Source: Bacteroidota bacterium (GTDB lineage Bacteria; Bacteroidota; Bacteroidia; Bacteroidales; B39-G9). From it: a stretch of 20,590 nt of DNA. This document shows, piece by piece, positions 8,392 to 16,177 of the stretch. Numbering within the stretch: the first letter of the stretch is position 1; each line of letters starts with the position of its first letter. A program made the translations under genes and the position numbers. The stretch spans positions 1 to 20,590 of the forward strand of contig JAUVJB010000020.1 of NCBI GenBank assembly GCA_030592465.1. The letters run 5' to 3'. A model generated the notes under the pieces. That model ran no database searches. It had not been told where the DNA came from and saw nothing but the letters and a program-made list of their open reading frames with translations.

Positions 8392-10677
8392 TTAGAACAA
8401 TTCGACTTCAATGGTTTGAATAAAAGCAGTATAAGTATATTCTTTGTCAACTTTTGCTTGAGAAAGAAGTATTAGAACAGGTATATCTGTACCTTCACCG
8501 GTAGTAATTTTTATTTCTGTTCGTTTTCCTACAGTTTTTTCTTTTTCAGGGTCAACAAGGCGACTAATAAAATCATCACTAAGAGTCAAATCATCAGAGA
8601 ATAAATGATTAATGGTTTTTCCAATTACATCTTTTCGTTTTAATTTCCACAGTTGTTCGGCGGCTTTGTTAAAGAACTCAATATTTCCATTACTAGAAAT
8701 CATAACTATTGGGTCAAGAGAACCTTCTAGTGTTTTTTCGTTACGAATTTTTATTTTTTCAATTTTTTTGTACTGTTCTTTAACTTCTTCTTTAGCTTGT
8801 ATTAATTTTTTATTGAGAATTGTTTCTGCTTGTCTCAATTGTTCTTCCTGTGTAATTAATAGTTCTGTTTTATGTTTATTTTCTGAAAAAATTGCTTTTT
8901 GTTCGGTAATATCATAAGCAATAATAGTTAGTTTTGATATATCGCCGTACATGTCATTAACTCCTGCTAATGTCAAACGAAGCCATTTTTCAAGTTTGTT
9001 TTTTGATAAAATTTTGACTTCACCTTCATAAGATTTTCCTTTAATTACGTTATTCCAATTATCTTCGAAGTTGCTTCTTTGATTAGGGCTTATTAAATCA
9101 AAAATATTTGTGCCGTGAAGGTCAGAAATTGAATAACCTGTTATTTCCGAAAATTTATTATTACAATCGACAAATTCACCTGTTGGTGTGTAGTCAACCT
9201 TAATAGTTGAGATATTAAGTGCTTTAATTTGTTCTTCAAATTCAATGCTTTGTTTTTTTTGTTCTGTATTATCAATAGCAAGTAATAATATTTTTTCAAC
9301 ATTGCCGTTTTCGTCTCTCACACAAGTGTAAGTTGACATGGTCCATAAGTCTCTACCTTGTTTGGTAAGTTGTTTCATATATCCTTCAAAATGCTTTCCA
9401 CCTTTTGAGAGGTCTTCCCATATTTTATTAAACCATTCTTTATCTTTTTTATTAATAAACATTGAGATGTGATGACCTTCAACATCAGAGTTTGAAGAAT
9501 AACCTAATTTAGAGAGGAATTTAGTGTTTGCATATAATAAAATTCCATTTATGTCAAATTCAGCTCTAATTAGTGTATGATTTACTGAATTGGTAAAACT
9601 GACAAATTCTTCACCTTGTTTAGTTGCCTCTTCTTGTGTGGCTTGTAGTTCTTCCATATTCTGGCGCATTTCTTCTTCCTGCTGTGCAAGTCTTTCTGCT
9701 TGTTCTTGAGAATCTTCAAGCAGCTTAGCTGTTTTAACGTTGATTTTTACAGTTGAAATTGTAGAGGCGATGCTTTCGGCAACTTTTTCAACAAATTCAA
9801 TTTGATATTTCTCAAAGTTATTAAATGAACCAAATTCAATTACGCCATGTATTTCTTCATTAATTTTTAAAGGAACAATAAGTATTATTTGAGGATTTGA
9901 TTTTCCTAAACCGGAGGTTACTTCAACATAATTTTCAGGCACTTTATCCATATAAATAGTGTGTTTTTCAAAAGCAGCTCTTCCTACTAATCCCTCATTC
10001 CAATCAATACGTTTTTTTGAATATTTTTTTCTATTATAAGCGTAAAAAGCTGTTAGGTCAAAATGAATATCATCTTTATCACTATCTTCTAAAATATAAA
10101 AAGCTCCTTGTATTGCATCAATATATTTACAAAGATTGCTGATTATACCAAATGATAATTTTTCAATATTGTCGTTATTTTGACGAAGTATTTCACTAAA
10201 TTTTGCTAATCCTTCAGCCACCCAATTGCGTTGATCGTCTTCTTTTTTTCGCAAAAGTTCTTCTTCCTTATTTCCCTTTATGTTGTTACGAAGTTCTATT
10301 AAAGATTTTCCAATGATATCGTTTTCGTCAGTAATCTCGTATTCGGCAGTAATATCATTTTTGGTAATTTTTTTTGTAAAATCTAAAATTTTATCCGATT
10401 TTTTTTCTTCTTCTTTTAATTTCTTTTCAATTTTAAATACTTTTTTTGAAATAAAAAAACTCAAAAAGTAAGCAAATAAAAGTAGTACTATGGGCACTAA
10501 CTCAATTAACCATAATAATTTTATTGTTTTATGTAATTTTACAATGTTTTCTAACGAAAAGTATAATTCATTTGAATTTAATGCAATTAAATAATAGATT
10601 AATAAAAAAATTATTGCAAATAGAAATGTACTTAGTGTAAATTGATAAATTATTTTTTTTGATATTTTATTGTCCAC
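8392..10677 (-). CDS. Membrane GAF/triple-PAS sensor protein without output domain
   Basis: A 761-residue signalling protein. Two transmembrane helices (about 11-33 and 53-76) enclose a short 20-residue periplasmic loop. Then come: a HAMP-like linker (77-135); a GAF domain (about 165-310); a coiled coil with QAERLAQQEEEMRQNMEELQ (326-345); a PAS domain (360-475, ending in the PAC-like AIDNTEQK); a second PAS (485-595, ending AYDITEQK); another coiled coil (600-650); and a third PAS (650-757) at the very C-terminus. No histidine kinase, GGDEF, EAL or phosphatase domain is present, so it must signal through a partner. The start is GTG at 10677: the upstream frame is closed by TAA and offers no ATG. 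A SpoIIE phosphatase gene lies upstream on the same strand but 583 bases away. Confidence 0.85.
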   Translation of the reverse strand: MDNKISKKIIYQFTLSTFLFAIIFLLIYYLIALNSNELYFSLENIVKLHKTIKLLWLIELVPIVLLLFAYFLSFFISKKVFKIEKKLKEEEKKSDKILDFTKKITKNDITAEYEITDENDIIGKSLIELRNNIKGNKEEELLRKKEDDQRNWVAEGLAKFSEILRQNNDNIEKLSFGIISNLCKYIDAIQGAFYILEDSDKDDIHFDLTAFYAYNRKKYSKKRIDWNEGLVGRAAFEKHTIYMDKVPENYVEVTSGLGKSNPQIILIVPLKINEEIHGVIEFGSFNNFEKYQIEFVEKVAESIASTISTVKINVKTAKLLEDSQEQAERLAQQEEEMRQNMEELQATQEEATKQGEEFVSFTNSVNHTLIRAEFDINGILLYANTKFLSKLGYSSNSDVEGHHISMFINKKDKEWFNKIWEDLSKGGKHFEGYMKQLTKQGRDLWTMSTYTCVRDENGNVEKILLLAIDNTEQKKQSIEFEEQIKALNISTIKVDYTPTGEFVDCNNKFSEITGYSISDLHGTNIFDLISPNQRSNFEDNWNNVIKGKSYEGEVKILSKNKLEKWLRLTLAGVNDMYGDISKLTIIAYDITEQKAIFSENKHKTELLITQEEQLRQAETILNKKLIQAKEEVKEQYKKIEKIKIRNEKTLEGSLDPIVMISSNGNIEFFNKAAEQLWKLKRKDVIGKTINHLFSDDLTLSDDFISRLVDPEKEKTVGKRTEIKITTGEGTDIPVLILLSQAKVDKEYTYTAFIQTIEVELF

Positions 10678-10862
10678 TGTTAAAAAGTTTTATTTGTAAG
10701 TTTAAAAATTACAATGAAAAATATGAATTTTATTCAAATATATAAAAAATAAAAGTAATAAAAAATAAGTTAATATTTTAATTAGTTTCTGAAGAAAAAA
10801 TTAAAATACCGAATATTATTGCAATACTGCTTATTCAACGGGGCTCACCCTGTGAAATGTTT

Positions 10863-10916
10863 ACCCTGTTGAATAAAATTTTGTAGAGCAAAATTTTGCT
10901 TTGCATTCAACAGGGT
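10863..10916. repeat. Hairpin in the PAS/SpoIIE intergenic region
   Basis: ACCCTGTTGAAT at 10863-10874 is perfectly complementary to ATTCAACAGGGT at 10905-10916. Inside it, AAAATTTTG and CAAAATTTT pair around a TAGAG loop. A related partial sequence (TTCAACGGGGCTCACCCTG) stands just before at 10834-10852. It belongs to the repeat cluster that fills 10830-11175. Confidence 0.65.
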
Positions 10917-10930
10917 GAACCAAATGAAAT

Positions 10931-10990
10931 GCGAAGCATATTTCACAATGGCGAAGCATATTTTATAATGGCGAAGCAATTTTGCAAATT
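10931..10990. repeat. Three tandem 20-bp repeats
   Basis: Three units with a period of exactly 20 bases start at 10931, 10951 and 10971. The first two differ only within the TTTCACAATG/TTTTATAATG half, and the third is more diverged. All begin GCGAAGCA. They lie between the hairpin and the nested palindrome, ahead of the PAS/GAF gene. Confidence 0.75.
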
Positions 10991-10991
10991 T

Positions 10992-11135
10992 ATGAGTCCA
11001 GTATAAAAAGGGTGCTTTCGTCATTGCGATCCGCCAGCTGGCGGAGAGGCAATCTCAATCGTCTGAAATACAGATGAATAGATTGCTTCGTTCCTCGCAA
11101 TGACGTACTTTTTTACCTTTTTATACTGGACTCAT
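10992..11135. repeat. Nested palindromic element containing CGTCATTGC repeat copy 2
   Basis: An outer perfect 20-bp inverted repeat (10992-11011 and 11116-11135, beginning ATGAGTCCAG) encloses the second copy of the CGTCATTGCGA palindrome at 11019-11105. That copy has 11-bp perfect outer arms and the internal 16-bp palindrome at 11030-11045. The outer arms are absent from copy 1 at 3816-3910, so the inner element appears to sit inside a second kind of palindrome. The 583-bp gap between genes holds this, the tandem repeats and the hairpin, and no coding sequence. Confidence 0.75.
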
Positions 11136-11260
11136 TTATCCCGTGAAATTGCTTGAGCAATATTTTACCGGGAGCAAAATTATTTAACAATCTAACCGTT
11201 CAACAATTTGTATAATAAATTTTTAAGTATAGTACACATTACAGAGTTTTTGTGCACACA

Positions 11261-12385
11261 CTAACTAATATTAATCCCAATTACTAAAACATCATCAATT
11301 TGTTGATATTTACCTTTCCAAGTATTAAATTGTTCCCGTAAAATTTCATATTGTTTTTTCATACTTAAATTATGATTTTTCCACAATAATTTTTTAAAAT
11401 TACTTGACAAATATTTTTCGTTTTTTTCACCTCCAAATTGATCCTGAAATCCATCAGAAAACATATAAATAGTGGATTCTTTATTAATTTTTACAGAATG
11501 TTGTGTAAATTTAGGCTTAGGTCGATTTGGGAAAATATCACCAACAGGGAAAATATCACCACGAATTGTTGAAAGCGTCTCATTGTTAATTACATAGCAA
11601 GTATGTCCTGCACAAGAAATATCTATAGAATGTTTTTCTTTGTTAATACAGCAAATAGTAATATCCATTCCATCGTTTTGAACAAAATTTGAATCTGCTC
11701 TTTGATTTAATGAGTGGATAACACCGAGGTTTAATTTTGTTAAAATTTGTGCTGTATCAAATGTCTTATTTTCAACTACAATTTCGTTAAGAAGTGTTGT
11801 GCCAATCATTGACATGAATGCACCGGGAACACCATGCCCTGTGCAATCAACAGCAGCAGCAAAAATCAAGTTGTCAATTTTTTCAAACCAGTAAAAATCA
11901 CCACTTACAACATCGCGTGGTTTAAAAAAAATAAATGAGTTTGGGAGTATTTTTTCTATGTAATCTTTTTTTGGTAGTGTTGCTTCTTGAATAAGTTTCG
12001 CATAGTTTAAACTGTCGTTTATTTGAAGGTTTTTTTTCTCAAGTTCTGTGTTTTGTAATTCAATTTGTTTTTTAGCTTTTTTCAGGTCAATATGTTTACC
12101 GAATAGATCAATAGTTCGACGACGTGCTTTAGCATTTGCTTTTAGAAGTTTTATGTTTTTTTCTTCAAGAGCCTTATTAGTATTTCTTAGCAAATCACCT
12201 TCAAATTCGTAAAAATTTTTTGCTTTTCTTGCATCAACTTGTTTTCCGAAAATTTCAATAGATCGATGTCTCGATTTGTCATAAGCTTTTTGAAGTTTTG
12301 AATTAGCTTTTTCCAATTCCATTATTTTTTCTTCTAATGATTTAATCTTCTTTGGAATTGTTTTTTTTTTATGGTTTTCGGGCAT
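11261..12385 (-). CDS. SpoIIE-family PP2C protein phosphatase with coiled-coil N-terminus
   Basis: A 374-residue cytoplasmic protein. Residues 14-125 are charged coiled coil and contain a 20-residue motif twice (37-56 and 86-105, pattern KxRxRxI-FGK-D-KAK). The PP2C/SpoIIE serine phosphatase domain covers about 126-372. Its metal-site motifs are complete: PRDVVSGDFYW (Asp163), AAVDCTGHGVPGAFMSMIG (Asp180), NDGMD, MFSDGF (Asp311) and the final QIDDVLVIG (Asp364/365). It should therefore be catalytically active, probably against a phosphoserine anti-sigma antagonist or another signalling protein. No STAS or kinase partner gene is in the window. The start is the ATG at 12385. It may work with the downstream GAF/PAS sensor, but repeats separate the two genes, so this is only a suggestion. 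Confidence 0.88.
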   Translation of the reverse strand: MPENHKKKTIPKKIKSLEEKIMELEKANSKLQKAYDKSRHRSIEIFGKQVDARKAKNFYEFEGDLLRNTNKALEEKNIKLLKANAKARRRTIDLFGKHIDLKKAKKQIELQNTELEKKNLQINDSLNYAKLIQEATLPKKDYIEKILPNSFIFFKPRDVVSGDFYWFEKIDNLIFAAAVDCTGHGVPGAFMSMIGTTLLNEIVVENKTFDTAQILTKLNLGVIHSLNQRADSNFVQNDGMDITICCINKEKHSIDISCAGHTCYVINNETLSTIRGDIFPVGDIFPNRPKPKFTQHSVKINKESTIYMFSDGFQDQFGGEKNEKYLSSNFKKLLWKNHNLSMKKQYEILREQFNTWKGKYQQIDDVLVIGINIS

Positions 12386-12548
12386 ATTAAACGAAGTAAT
12401 ATAATACTTAGAAAATTTAAAAGTACAATAAATTTATCAAACTTCATTGTATTTTTATTTTTTTATTGATATTATTTGTTAAGCTAATGTAGGTAAAGTA
12501 ACGTATGTGTTTTTGAATTAACAATTCTTTTGGATTTGTAATCAGGAG

Positions 12549-12650
12549 TGTATATATTAATCGAAAAGTTACCGGTAGTATTAATTGAAAAGTATCCGGT
12601 TTATGAAACAAAAAGACAATAACCTTTTGTTGTTTCAACAAAGCAATGTT
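12549..12650. repeat. Direct repeat downstream of the Fic gene (copy 1)
   Basis: The first 70 bases (12549-12618) match 13959-14028 with 6 mismatches and no gaps. A further block (12618-12650) resembles 14120-14152 (5 differences in 33). Within the unit, a roughly 24-bp subrepeat (TATTAATyGAAAAGT...CCGGT) occurs twice. Together with the other copy it brackets the Fic gene. The 318 bases between the SpoIIE start and the Fic stop contain this repeat and no convincing gene. Confidence 0.75.
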
Positions 12651-12703
12651 AGAAATAAACTAATGAGATTTTAGGATGTAGGTATAAATTACGTTTAACA
12701 GAG

Positions 12704-13828
12704 TTATCTAAAAAGTCTTAGGTAGTCTTGGAAAATGTACATTTTACCTCTTTTTCCACCTGTAATTTCTTCAATAATATTTAATTCTTCCATTTCTTTT
12801 AATAATTTATACACAGAAGGAAGTGACAAATAGGTAATTTCTTTAGTTTTTTGCGCATTAATAATTGGCTTTTGAAATAAGTGATTTATTACAATTTGCG
12901 CATTACTATAACGACTACCTAAACTTTGAATATTAGCTTCTACTTCTTTTTGAAGTTTTAAAATTCCATCAAATGTTTCTATACCTCCTTTAGTGGTTTC
13001 AATTATTCCAACTAAAAAGAATTTAAACCATTGAGTGATATCATTTTTTTCTCTTGCCCTCATTAAATTGTCATAATACAAAGTTCTATTCCTTTCGAAA
13101 AAATCAGATAAATATAGAATAGGCTTCTTCAAAATGCCCTTTTCTACTAAATAAAGTGTAATCATCAGTCTGCCAACACGACCATTACCATCTAAAAATG
13201 GATGAATAGTTTCAAATTGATAATGAATTAGTGCAATTTTAAATAAGTCAGGAAAATAAAATTCATTATTATGAGCGAAATTTTCTAAATCTCCCATGTA
13301 CTCATTAATTGAATTAAACGCAGGAGGAATAAAAGTAGCATCATTTATTGAAGCTCCTCCAATCCAGTTTTGACTGGTTCTGAATTCTCCGGGTAATTTA
13401 TGCTTTCCTCTAACATCTTTTAGTAAAGTATTGTGAGTTTCTTTTATTAATCGAGAAGAAAAAGGTAATTTATTTAAACGTTCAATTGCTATGTTCAGAG
13501 CTGAAATATAATTTTGAACTTCCTGCCAATCGTTTCTTTTTTCTTCATCTACATCTTCTCTATCAAGTAAAGCCTCTTCAATATTTGTTTTAGTTCCTTC
13601 AATCTTGTTAGACTTTGTTGCTTCCTTTATAATATGCATACTGACAAATAAATCAATATTAGGAATATATTCGGAATACATATCTAATCTTCCAAGTTGT
13701 CTGTCTGCTTGACTTAAAAGGCTAATCAATTCCATATTTTCAATATTCCATTGTTTATTTATTTTTTCAGGTTCAAAACTCTTAAAGAAACCTTGATTTA
13801 TGTATTTACCGGATTTAAAGTTTTTCAT
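12704..13828 (-). CDS. Fic-family protein (probable AMP-transferase) with inhibitory helix and winged-helix tail
   Basis: A 374-residue Fic protein, numbered from the ATG at 13828. An N-terminal Fic_N region contains SNKIEGT (73-79), matching the class II inhibitory motif (S/T)xxxE(G/N) that blocks the active site in cis. The catalytic loop HPFLDGNGRVGR (209-220) is complete, with His209 and all phosphate-binding residues. The substrate-positioning segment GEFRTSQNWIGG precedes it. The C-terminal 70 residues look like a winged helix (SLPSVYKLLKEMEELNIIEE), suggesting DNA binding or autoregulation. A start at 13852 would lie inside the -7 box (13850-13857), so 13828 is preferred. The gene stands alone, between direct repeats, and looks acquired. 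The target of modification is unknown. Confidence 0.9.
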   Translation of the reverse strand: MKNFKSGKYINQGFFKSFEPEKINKQWNIENMELISLLSQADRQLGRLDMYSEYIPNIDLFVSMHIIKEATKSNKIEGTKTNIEEALLDREDVDEEKRNDWQEVQNYISALNIAIERLNKLPFSSRLIKETHNTLLKDVRGKHKLPGEFRTSQNWIGGASINDATFIPPAFNSINEYMGDLENFAHNNEFYFPDLFKIALIHYQFETIHPFLDGNGRVGRLMITLYLVEKGILKKPILYLSDFFERNRTLYYDNLMRAREKNDITQWFKFFLVGIIETTKGGIETFDGILKLQKEVEANIQSLGSRYSNAQIVINHLFQKPIINAQKTKEITYLSLPSVYKLLKEMEELNIIEEITGGKRGKMYIFQDYLRLFR

Positions 13829-13849
13829 TGAATTATTTTTTTTCTTAAA

Positions 13850-13880
13850 CAAAGATAACTCTTATTTAAGAAAAAACAAA
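13850..13880 (-). promoter_or_regulatory. Canonical Bacteroidetes promoter of the Fic gene
   Basis: The minus strand carries TTTG (13877-13880), a 19-bp spacer, then TATCTTTG (13850-13857). This is a complete match to the Bacteroidetes TTTG-N19-21-TAnnTTTG promoter. The predicted start of transcription is near 13843, giving a leader of about 15 bases to the ATG at 13828. Confidence 0.75.
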
Positions 13881-13894
13881 AAAACTTAAATAAG
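13861..13894. promoter_or_regulatory. Inverted repeat flanking the Fic -33 box, candidate operator
   Basis: CTTATTTAAG (13861-13870) and CTTAAATAAG (13885-13894) form a perfect 10-bp inverted repeat with a 14-base spacer. The spacer contains the -33 TTTG (13877-13880), and one arm lies inside the promoter spacer. A dimeric regulator bound here would block the promoter. The winged-helix tail of the Fic protein is an obvious but untested candidate. Confidence 0.5.
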
Positions 13895-13958
13895 GATATA
13901 TTATTTTTAAAAAAACAGGTCAATTCTTAATTAATTTGAGGCGATTTTATTCTTGTGT

Positions 13959-14152
13959 TGTATATATTAATCCAAAAGTTACTGAAAGTATTAATTGAAA
14001 AGTATCTGGTTTATGGAACAAAAAGACATTTTTTTATAAATAATTATTGAATTTTTATTCAGATTATAGAGTTTTTAGAACTTAAGGTCTAAAACTTCGC
14101 AAGCGAAACCTTATTTTTAAATAAGCTTTTATTGTTTTAACAAAACAATTTT
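13959..14152. repeat. Direct repeat upstream of the Fic gene (copy 2)
   Basis: 13959-14028 matches 12549-12618 in 64 of 70 positions. After about 91 extra bases (14029-14119), homology resumes at 14120-14152. The extra segment contains a small hairpin around TTCGCAAGCGAA. The last block folds as ATTGTTT-TAACA-AAACAAT followed by T residues, like a terminator reading rightwards. The rest of 13895-14280 shows no gene. Confidence 0.7.
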
Positions 14153-14255
14153 TTACTAATGTTTCCTTTCAACGCAATGTTGTTTAATTACGAATATATC
14201 AGATTAGCACCATTCTTCAGATTGGTGATTAAATATAAATAGGATAGGTACTGTT

Positions 14256-14273
14256 AGCCCGCTTTAGCGGGCT
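14256..14273. repeat. GC-rich hairpin AGCCCGC/GCGGGCT
   Basis: A perfect 7-bp stem with a TTTA loop, striking in an AT-rich region. It stands 8 bases beyond the stop codon of the transposase remnant on the minus strand. It may be the terminator or REP-type hairpin that belonged to that element. No T tract follows. Confidence 0.5.
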
Positions 14274-14280
14274 TCTGTTC

Positions 14281-14403
14281 TCAATCATCAAAAATACCAT
14301 ATTCTTTTTTCCATTCATTATATTCTTCTGTAAATGTTTTTCGCTTATGATGGGCGGTTTGATTTTTTATATAATTTTTATTATAACCAATGTAATATAT
14401 ATT
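14281..14403 (-). pseudogene. C-terminal remnant of an IS200/REP-associated Y1-type transposase
   Basis: A 40-codon open stretch ends with TGA at 14281-14283. It encodes the segment NYIKNQTAHHKRKTFTEEY followed by NEWKKEYGIFDD. This resembles, from memory of the family, the C-terminal tail of Bacteroidetes IS200-like/REP-associated tyrosine transposases (pattern YI-NQ--HH-KKTF-EEY). The catalytic HUH and Tyr regions are absent and the frame closes upstream with TAA at 14404-14406, so only a fragment remains. It overlaps the 3' end of the small membrane ORF by 23 bases. It marks past transposon activity in this region. Confidence 0.6.
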
Positions 14404-14725
14404 TTAATATAGCATATGAAATTATGGTTCCTATTATTAATATTAACAAATCAGTTATATATTTTTTTGACTTTAAATACTTTTTTCTGAATATGAATAA
14501 TTTTCGTTTTAAATACCAAAAGATTGATTGTAAAAAATAAAAATTATATGGCTGTAACCTAAATTCAAAATTTGATGAAATTGAATTTTGTTTGATTAAA
14601 AATAGTGCTGTTTTTTTATCAAAAAATATTGTATGCCAATTATCATTGTTTTGATTTGTTCTTTGGAACCTATATTTTTTATTGTATTTATTAAATGATT
14701 TTTTTAAAGATTTAGTTGAGCCCAT
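14381..14725 (-). CDS. Small basic protein with C-terminal membrane helix, hypothetical
   Basis: A 114-residue open frame with ATG at 14725. The N-terminal half is Lys/Asn/Phe-rich. The C-terminus has one clear transmembrane helix (about 90-112, DLLILIIGTIISYAILKYIL). I do not recognise a family. It starts 76 bases after the GIY-YIG-domain gene on the same strand, so it could be its operon partner. Its last 23 bases overlap the transposase remnant, so the natural C-terminus may have been lost. Low-complexity AT-rich sequence makes chance coding possible. Confidence 0.45.
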   Translation of the reverse strand: MGSTKSLKKSFNKYNKKYRFQRTNQNNDNWHTIFFDKKTALFLIKQNSISSNFEFRLQPYNFYFLQSIFWYLKRKLFIFRKKYLKSKKYITDLLILIIGTIISYAILKYILHWL

Positions 14726-14801
14726 ATTTTAATTATTAGGTTTCTCAGTAGATGTGTTTTTATTACATTATTTTTTTATCTATTACACATCAGATTATGG
14801 T

Positions 14802-16130
14802 TTATTCTTTTAATGTTTCCATTATTTGTTCAATATCTTTTTTATCCAAATCAAACCATTCACCTCTTTTATTTTTTTCTTTAAAAGCATCGTGTAAAGC
14901 TTTCTCTATGCTCTCTGCAATCTTTCTACTTGGGAATTTTTTTGAGCACAGTAATTCAATTGTAGGTTTTTCGCTTTGTAAAGTTTTTTCTCTATATTTT
15001 GGTTGATTTGAAATGCCAATTTTATGAAAATTATTAGTAGTATCAATCATTAAATATACACAGCAAGTTTCATTATTTGATGGTGCTTCTTCAAATGATT
15101 GGCTATGTTTTAATAACGGTGAATAATTACTAATCTTTGAAGAAACTTCTTGGATGTAATCATTAAACAAGGTTTTAATTACATATTGCAAGTCATTTTT
15201 AGATGTATACCATTTATTAGAATGATTAATATCAAATTTGTAATCTTCAGAAGTTAAGTGTACTCTTATTTTCTCGACCTTAAAATTTGCCAATAATTCT
15301 ATTTCTTCTTTATAAATAGGAATTTTGTACCCTTTTATACGGTTTTTAATTTTTGTGTATGGTTTTCCTTTAATTTTAAATTCTATAATTTTTTTGTTTT
15401 CAAGTAAAAAGTAGATAAAATCATTTTCAGTGAGATTCAAACCTGTCATGTGGTATTCAAATATAATAAAATCATTCCCTGAAATATTTTCAACTGTAAA
15501 TTCAAAATTGTCTGTTAAATGGACTAATCCTTGTTCTAAATAAAGTTTAGAATACGAGATTTTACTATTATAGTAAGAGAAACAATCTTTAGGATAACCA
15601 ATCTTCTTCCAATAAAGTCTTGTTTCATTTGTAAACTCATCCGTTTTAATATCTGGTATATTTTTATATCTATTCTTTATTCTCATATTATTATCTTTAT
15701 AAATAGCAAAAAGATAATCGTTTGAAGTAAGTTTTCTTTCATAGCCTTCTTCGAAAAATATTTCAATTAATCCCCCTTCATCTGATGAAATTATTTCTGG
15801 TATCTTAGCAAGATTATAATTATCAGAATATTTTATTTTAAAAATATTTTGGTCTTTGGTGCCTAAATTTCCATTTGAGACAAGCCACTTTGAGAAGAAC
15901 ACAACATTTTTATTAATTAACTCATATTCTAGAGAAAGACTATTATTAATTTTCAAACGATATAAATAATATTCACCTTTATTAATTTTATCTATTACAA
16001 TATTATTTATTTTTTGAGGTTCTTCAATTTTTTTTTGATAAAGTTCTTTATTATCAAGTTTAGAATTTTCTTTTTTATTTTTCCCAATTAGTTTTTTTAT
16101 TTTTCCTTTTATTCTAAAGTATTTTATCAT
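14802..16130 (-). CDS. Protein with C-terminal GIY-YIG (T5orf172/MUG113-like) domain
   Basis: This protein has 442 residues from the ATG at 16130. The last 90 residues (about 355-440) look like a GIY-YIG-superfamily domain of the T5orf172/MUG113 type: CCVYLMID, HKIGIS (the YIG strand), PKYREKTLQSEKP, the helix RKIAESIEKALHDAF with a conserved Glu, and RGEWFDL. The first 350 residues are Lys/Asn/Tyr-rich, with a basic start (KYFRIKGKIKKLIGKNKK), and I do not recognise them. The frame is open to an ATG at 16256. Those first 42 codons, however, are an out-of-frame reading of the duplicated alpha-2-macroglobulin end plus 3' flank, so the later start is chosen. Such domains occur in phage-related and defence nucleases; the role here is unknown. 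AT content seems higher than in the core genes. Confidence 0.7.
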   Translation of the reverse strand: MIKYFRIKGKIKKLIGKNKKENSKLDNKELYQKKIEEPQKINNIVIDKINKGEYYLYRLKINNSLSLEYELINKNVVFFSKWLVSNGNLGTKDQNIFKIKYSDNYNLAKIPEIISSDEGGLIEIFFEEGYERKLTSNDYLFAIYKDNNMRIKNRYKNIPDIKTDEFTNETRLYWKKIGYPKDCFSYYNSKISYSKLYLEQGLVHLTDNFEFTVENISGNDFIIFEYHMTGLNLTENDFIYFLLENKKIIEFKIKGKPYTKIKNRIKGYKIPIYKEEIELLANFKVEKIRVHLTSEDYKFDINHSNKWYTSKNDLQYVIKTLFNDYIQEVSSKISNYSPLLKHSQSFEEAPSNNETCCVYLMIDTTNNFHKIGISNQPKYREKTLQSEKPTIELLCSKKFPSRKIAESIEKALHDAFKEKNKRGEWFDLDKKDIEQIMETLKE

Positions 16131-16177
16131 GAAACTGTATTTTTTATAATTTCTTCTAAAATTACCAAATATCTTCA

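Noticed and set aside
10931..10990. CRISPR array
   Set aside because: The units are contiguous 20-mers without spacers, only three in number, and no cas genes are present.
12444..12641. 65-codon minus-strand open frame between the SpoIIE and Fic genes
   Set aside because: It lies mostly over the direct repeat, has no recognisable content and is AT-rich low-complexity sequence.
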